NCBI GenBank assembly: GCA_002728035.1 | Contig: PBUZ01000028.1 | Coordinates: forward strand, 1 to 6,987 | From: Methanobacteriota archaeon | Lineage (GTDB): Archaea > Thermoplasmatota > Poseidoniia > Poseidoniales > Poseidoniaceae | Length of the DNA: 6,987 nucleotides | Reading direction: 5' to 3' | Shown here: positions 5,635 to 6,987 of the stretch, in pieces | How positions within the stretch are numbered: position 1 is the stretch's first letter | Layout: each line of letters opens with the position of its first letter | The notes under the pieces: model-generated | The model's input: only the letters and a program-made list of their open reading frames with translations | What the model was told of the DNA's origin: nothing | Database searches by the model: none | Position numbers and translations under genes: made by a program

Positions 5635-6669
5635 TCAGGAAATTTTCTCGAACCTTCGCATCATGAGCTCGAGGGTGAGGTTGGCGGCGCGTTTGCGCCA
5701 CAACGTACCGAGAACTGCCCAAACGAGGGTGTATACCATCACGACCAACATGGCCGTTTCCAATGACCAATTGTACTGTTGATCAAGCGTGTGGAGATGT
5801 GCGAAAGGGATGAAATGAGTAACATATACGCTCAGAGAACATTGACCGACCATCTGGAGTTGCTTCATCGACCATCGTGTTTCCGCCAGTGTCCAAAGAA
5901 GGACTACACCGGTTAAAGCGGCAACGAGAAACATGGTGTTCGCAGGAAAGAACGTCAGGAGAGCATCACCCGTTGGCAACGCCCATGTTCGGTCTTGGTG
6001 AAGTGCATATGCCAAACCCAAGACCGATGCGGTGAGGCCTGCTCCACCCAAGAAAAGGAAGAGGTGGTGCCTCTCTTCGTTTGTGGTGGAGGCAACCGTC
6101 ATGCCAAAGGCGGCAAAAAAAACCCATGGGATGAGTGGGTACGTCCCCGTAAGCAAGAGATGGGAGACAAAAATTCCCACCGAAGCTACATGGATGCGGG
6201 ACGACCAAGAAGAAGGTCCTTGCCAAGATGATGCAAAGAGTGTAAACGCCAACACAACCACTGCGATCAGCAAGAACCGTTCGAGGGGCGTACGCCAGGC
6301 TTGGCGTAAGGGAAACGACCAGATGGGTTCACTCAGAATCAACAACGCCATCAGTGACAAAACACCCGGTGTGAACGGGTCGAAGAGATGGGGTGCAACG
6401 AGGTTCACGGCGGCTTGGCAAGCAACGAGAAATCCACTGCGAACCAAACGCTGACGAAACGTGAGTTTGCGCTGAAACAAACCCCAACCGAGCAACGCGA
6501 CAAACAACGGTGCCGCCAACCCTCCCAAACCGGAGACGATCATAGCGAGCATGGATGTTGAAGACGCGGTGGAAGGATTCCAAGTCGCCGCAGCATGAAC
6601 CATGACCATGAGGAGAACGGCAAGACCCCGGAGTCCGTCGATGTGAACAAGACGTTTCGCAGAGGTCAT
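5635..6669 (-). CDS. Multi-pass membrane acyltransferase-like protein (DUF1624/HGSNAT or YeiB/DUF418-like)
   Basis: The 344-residue integral membrane protein has about ten hydrophobic helices. Its first helix carries the signature RLVHIDGLRGLAVLLMVMVH (6-25), with Asp11, Arg14 and His25, as in the HGSNAT catalytic/DUF1624 and related acyltransferase-3 proteins. A second motif, TYPLIPWVFFAAFGM (176-190), resembles the YPxIPW segment of DUF1624. Near the C-terminus GQCSLSVYVTHF (275-286) matches the last conserved helix, shared with DUF418. Family members move acyl (often acetyl) groups across the membrane onto sugars or lipids; the substrate here is unknown. The ATG at 6669 is chosen because the motif follows directly; a GTG at 6678 abutting the purQ stop would add three residues. 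It lies 9 bases downstream of purQ on the same strand and is probably co-transcribed, though purine synthesis suggests no functional link. Confidence 0.8.
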   Translation of the reverse strand: MTSAKRLVHIDGLRGLAVLLMVMVHAAATWNPSTASSTSMLAMIVSGLGGLAAPLFVALLGWGLFQRKLTFRQRLVRSGFLVACQAAVNLVAPHLFDPFTPGVLSLMALLILSEPIWSFPLRQAWRTPLERFLLIAVVVLAFTLFASSWQGPSSWSSRIHVASVGIFVSHLLLTGTYPLIPWVFFAAFGMTVASTTNEERHHLFLFLGGAGLTASVLGLAYALHQDRTWALPTGDALLTFFPANTMFLVAALTGVVLLWTLAETRWSMKQLQMVGQCSLSVYVTHFIPFAHLHTLDQQYNWSLETAMLVVMVYTLVWAVLGTLWRKRAANLTLELMMRRFEKIS

Positions 6670-6678
6670 GATTGACAC

Positions 6679-6987
6679 TCAAGCCCGTTGTTTGACATAG
6701 TCGACCGCGTTTCTGAACAGCTGCAATCCTGCACCTTCCCAATCACCCACGGCATCGCTTTGAATCGGTGCTGAACGTGTGTGGTCTGGGTGGAGCCAAT
6801 TGGCATAGATGGCTTCTGGGTGAGGCATCAATCCAAACACCAAACCGGTCGAATCACAAATGCCTGCGATGTTACGCATGCTTCCATTTGGACTCAAGGG
6901 GTAGGGGAGAGGTGTGTCGTTGTAACCACTTCCCACTTCAGTGGATGGGTCGACATAGCGCACCGCAAGTTGGTGATTTTCCGCCAA
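6679..6987 (-). CDS. purQ: Phosphoribosylformylglycinamidine synthase glutaminase PurQ, C-terminal part (5' truncated)
   Basis: These 102 residues are the C-terminal end of a class I glutamine amidotransferase that supplies ammonia from glutamine to FGAM synthase, the fourth step of purine synthesis. The catalytic His and Glu are visible in GLMPHPE (52-58: His56, Glu58). They are preceded by the PurQ-type substrate region YPLSPNGSMRNIAGICDS (29-46). The chain ends with a WLHPDHTR segment and GAGLQLFRNAVDYV, typical of longer PurQ forms and of the C-terminal domain of fused PurL. The catalytic Cys and the start lie beyond the window edge, so whether this is a free PurQ or the end of a PurL-PurQ fusion cannot be decided here; the SPNGS context is compatible with both. 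The acyltransferase-like gene follows after 9 bases. Confidence 0.9.
   Translation of the reverse strand: MAENHQLAVRYVDPSTEVGSGYNDTPLPYPLSPNGSMRNIAGICDSTGLVFGLMPHPEAIYANWLHPDHTRSAPIQSDAVGDWEGAGLQLFRNAVDYVKQRA

Noticed and set aside
1..6987. Mobile element, CRISPR array, or defence system
   Set aside because: No transposase, integrase, terminal repeats, regularly spaced repeats or defence-type domains were seen; all genes are core or envelope functions with similar composition.

Overview
The window looks like chromosomal DNA from an uncultured marine planktonic euryarchaeon, most likely Marine Group II (Candidatus Poseidoniales). Three things point there. It encodes geranylgeranylglyceryl phosphate synthase, the enzyme that starts archaeal ether-lipid synthesis. 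It carries a proteorhodopsin-type light-driven pump, which in archaea is typical of this group. The rhodopsin gene has an archaeal TATA-like box placed for a nearly leaderless transcript. The bacterial-type actin (MreB/MamK-like) and compact, moderately GC-rich gene layout also fit. The lineage is inferred from gene content, not from a marker-gene phylogeny.

Layout, left to right. Bases 1-528 hold the C-terminal part of an MreB/MamK-like actin (+). After an 80-base gap with small hairpins comes a 426-residue coiled-coil protein (609-1889, +), whose N-terminus weakly resembles the DivIVA polar-targeting segment. It meets GGGP synthase (1894-2715, -) tail to tail with a 4-base gap. GGGP synthase diverges from a half-size ABC exporter (2803-4581, +) across a short shared promoter region. 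Next is a promoter and a 297-residue rhodopsin (4653-5546, +), ended by a strong GC hairpin that lies between convergent genes. On the minus strand are a multi-pass membrane acyltransferase-like protein (5635-6669) and, upstream of it by 9 bases, the C-terminal part of PurQ (6679-6987), cut by the window edge.

How the genes relate. Most encode envelope functions: lipid backbone synthesis, export, light-driven ion pumping, a membrane acyltransferase, and a possible cytoskeletal pair (actin plus coiled-coil partner). PurQ belongs to purine synthesis. No mobile element, CRISPR array, tRNA or rRNA was seen, and no intergenic gap exceeds 100 bases. The most distinctive points are the rhodopsin's Asp-Thr-Lys motif, with lysine in place of the usual carboxylate proton donor, its well-placed promoter, and the actin/coiled-coil neighbourhood. 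I did not find a clearly new multi-gene defence or mobile system.
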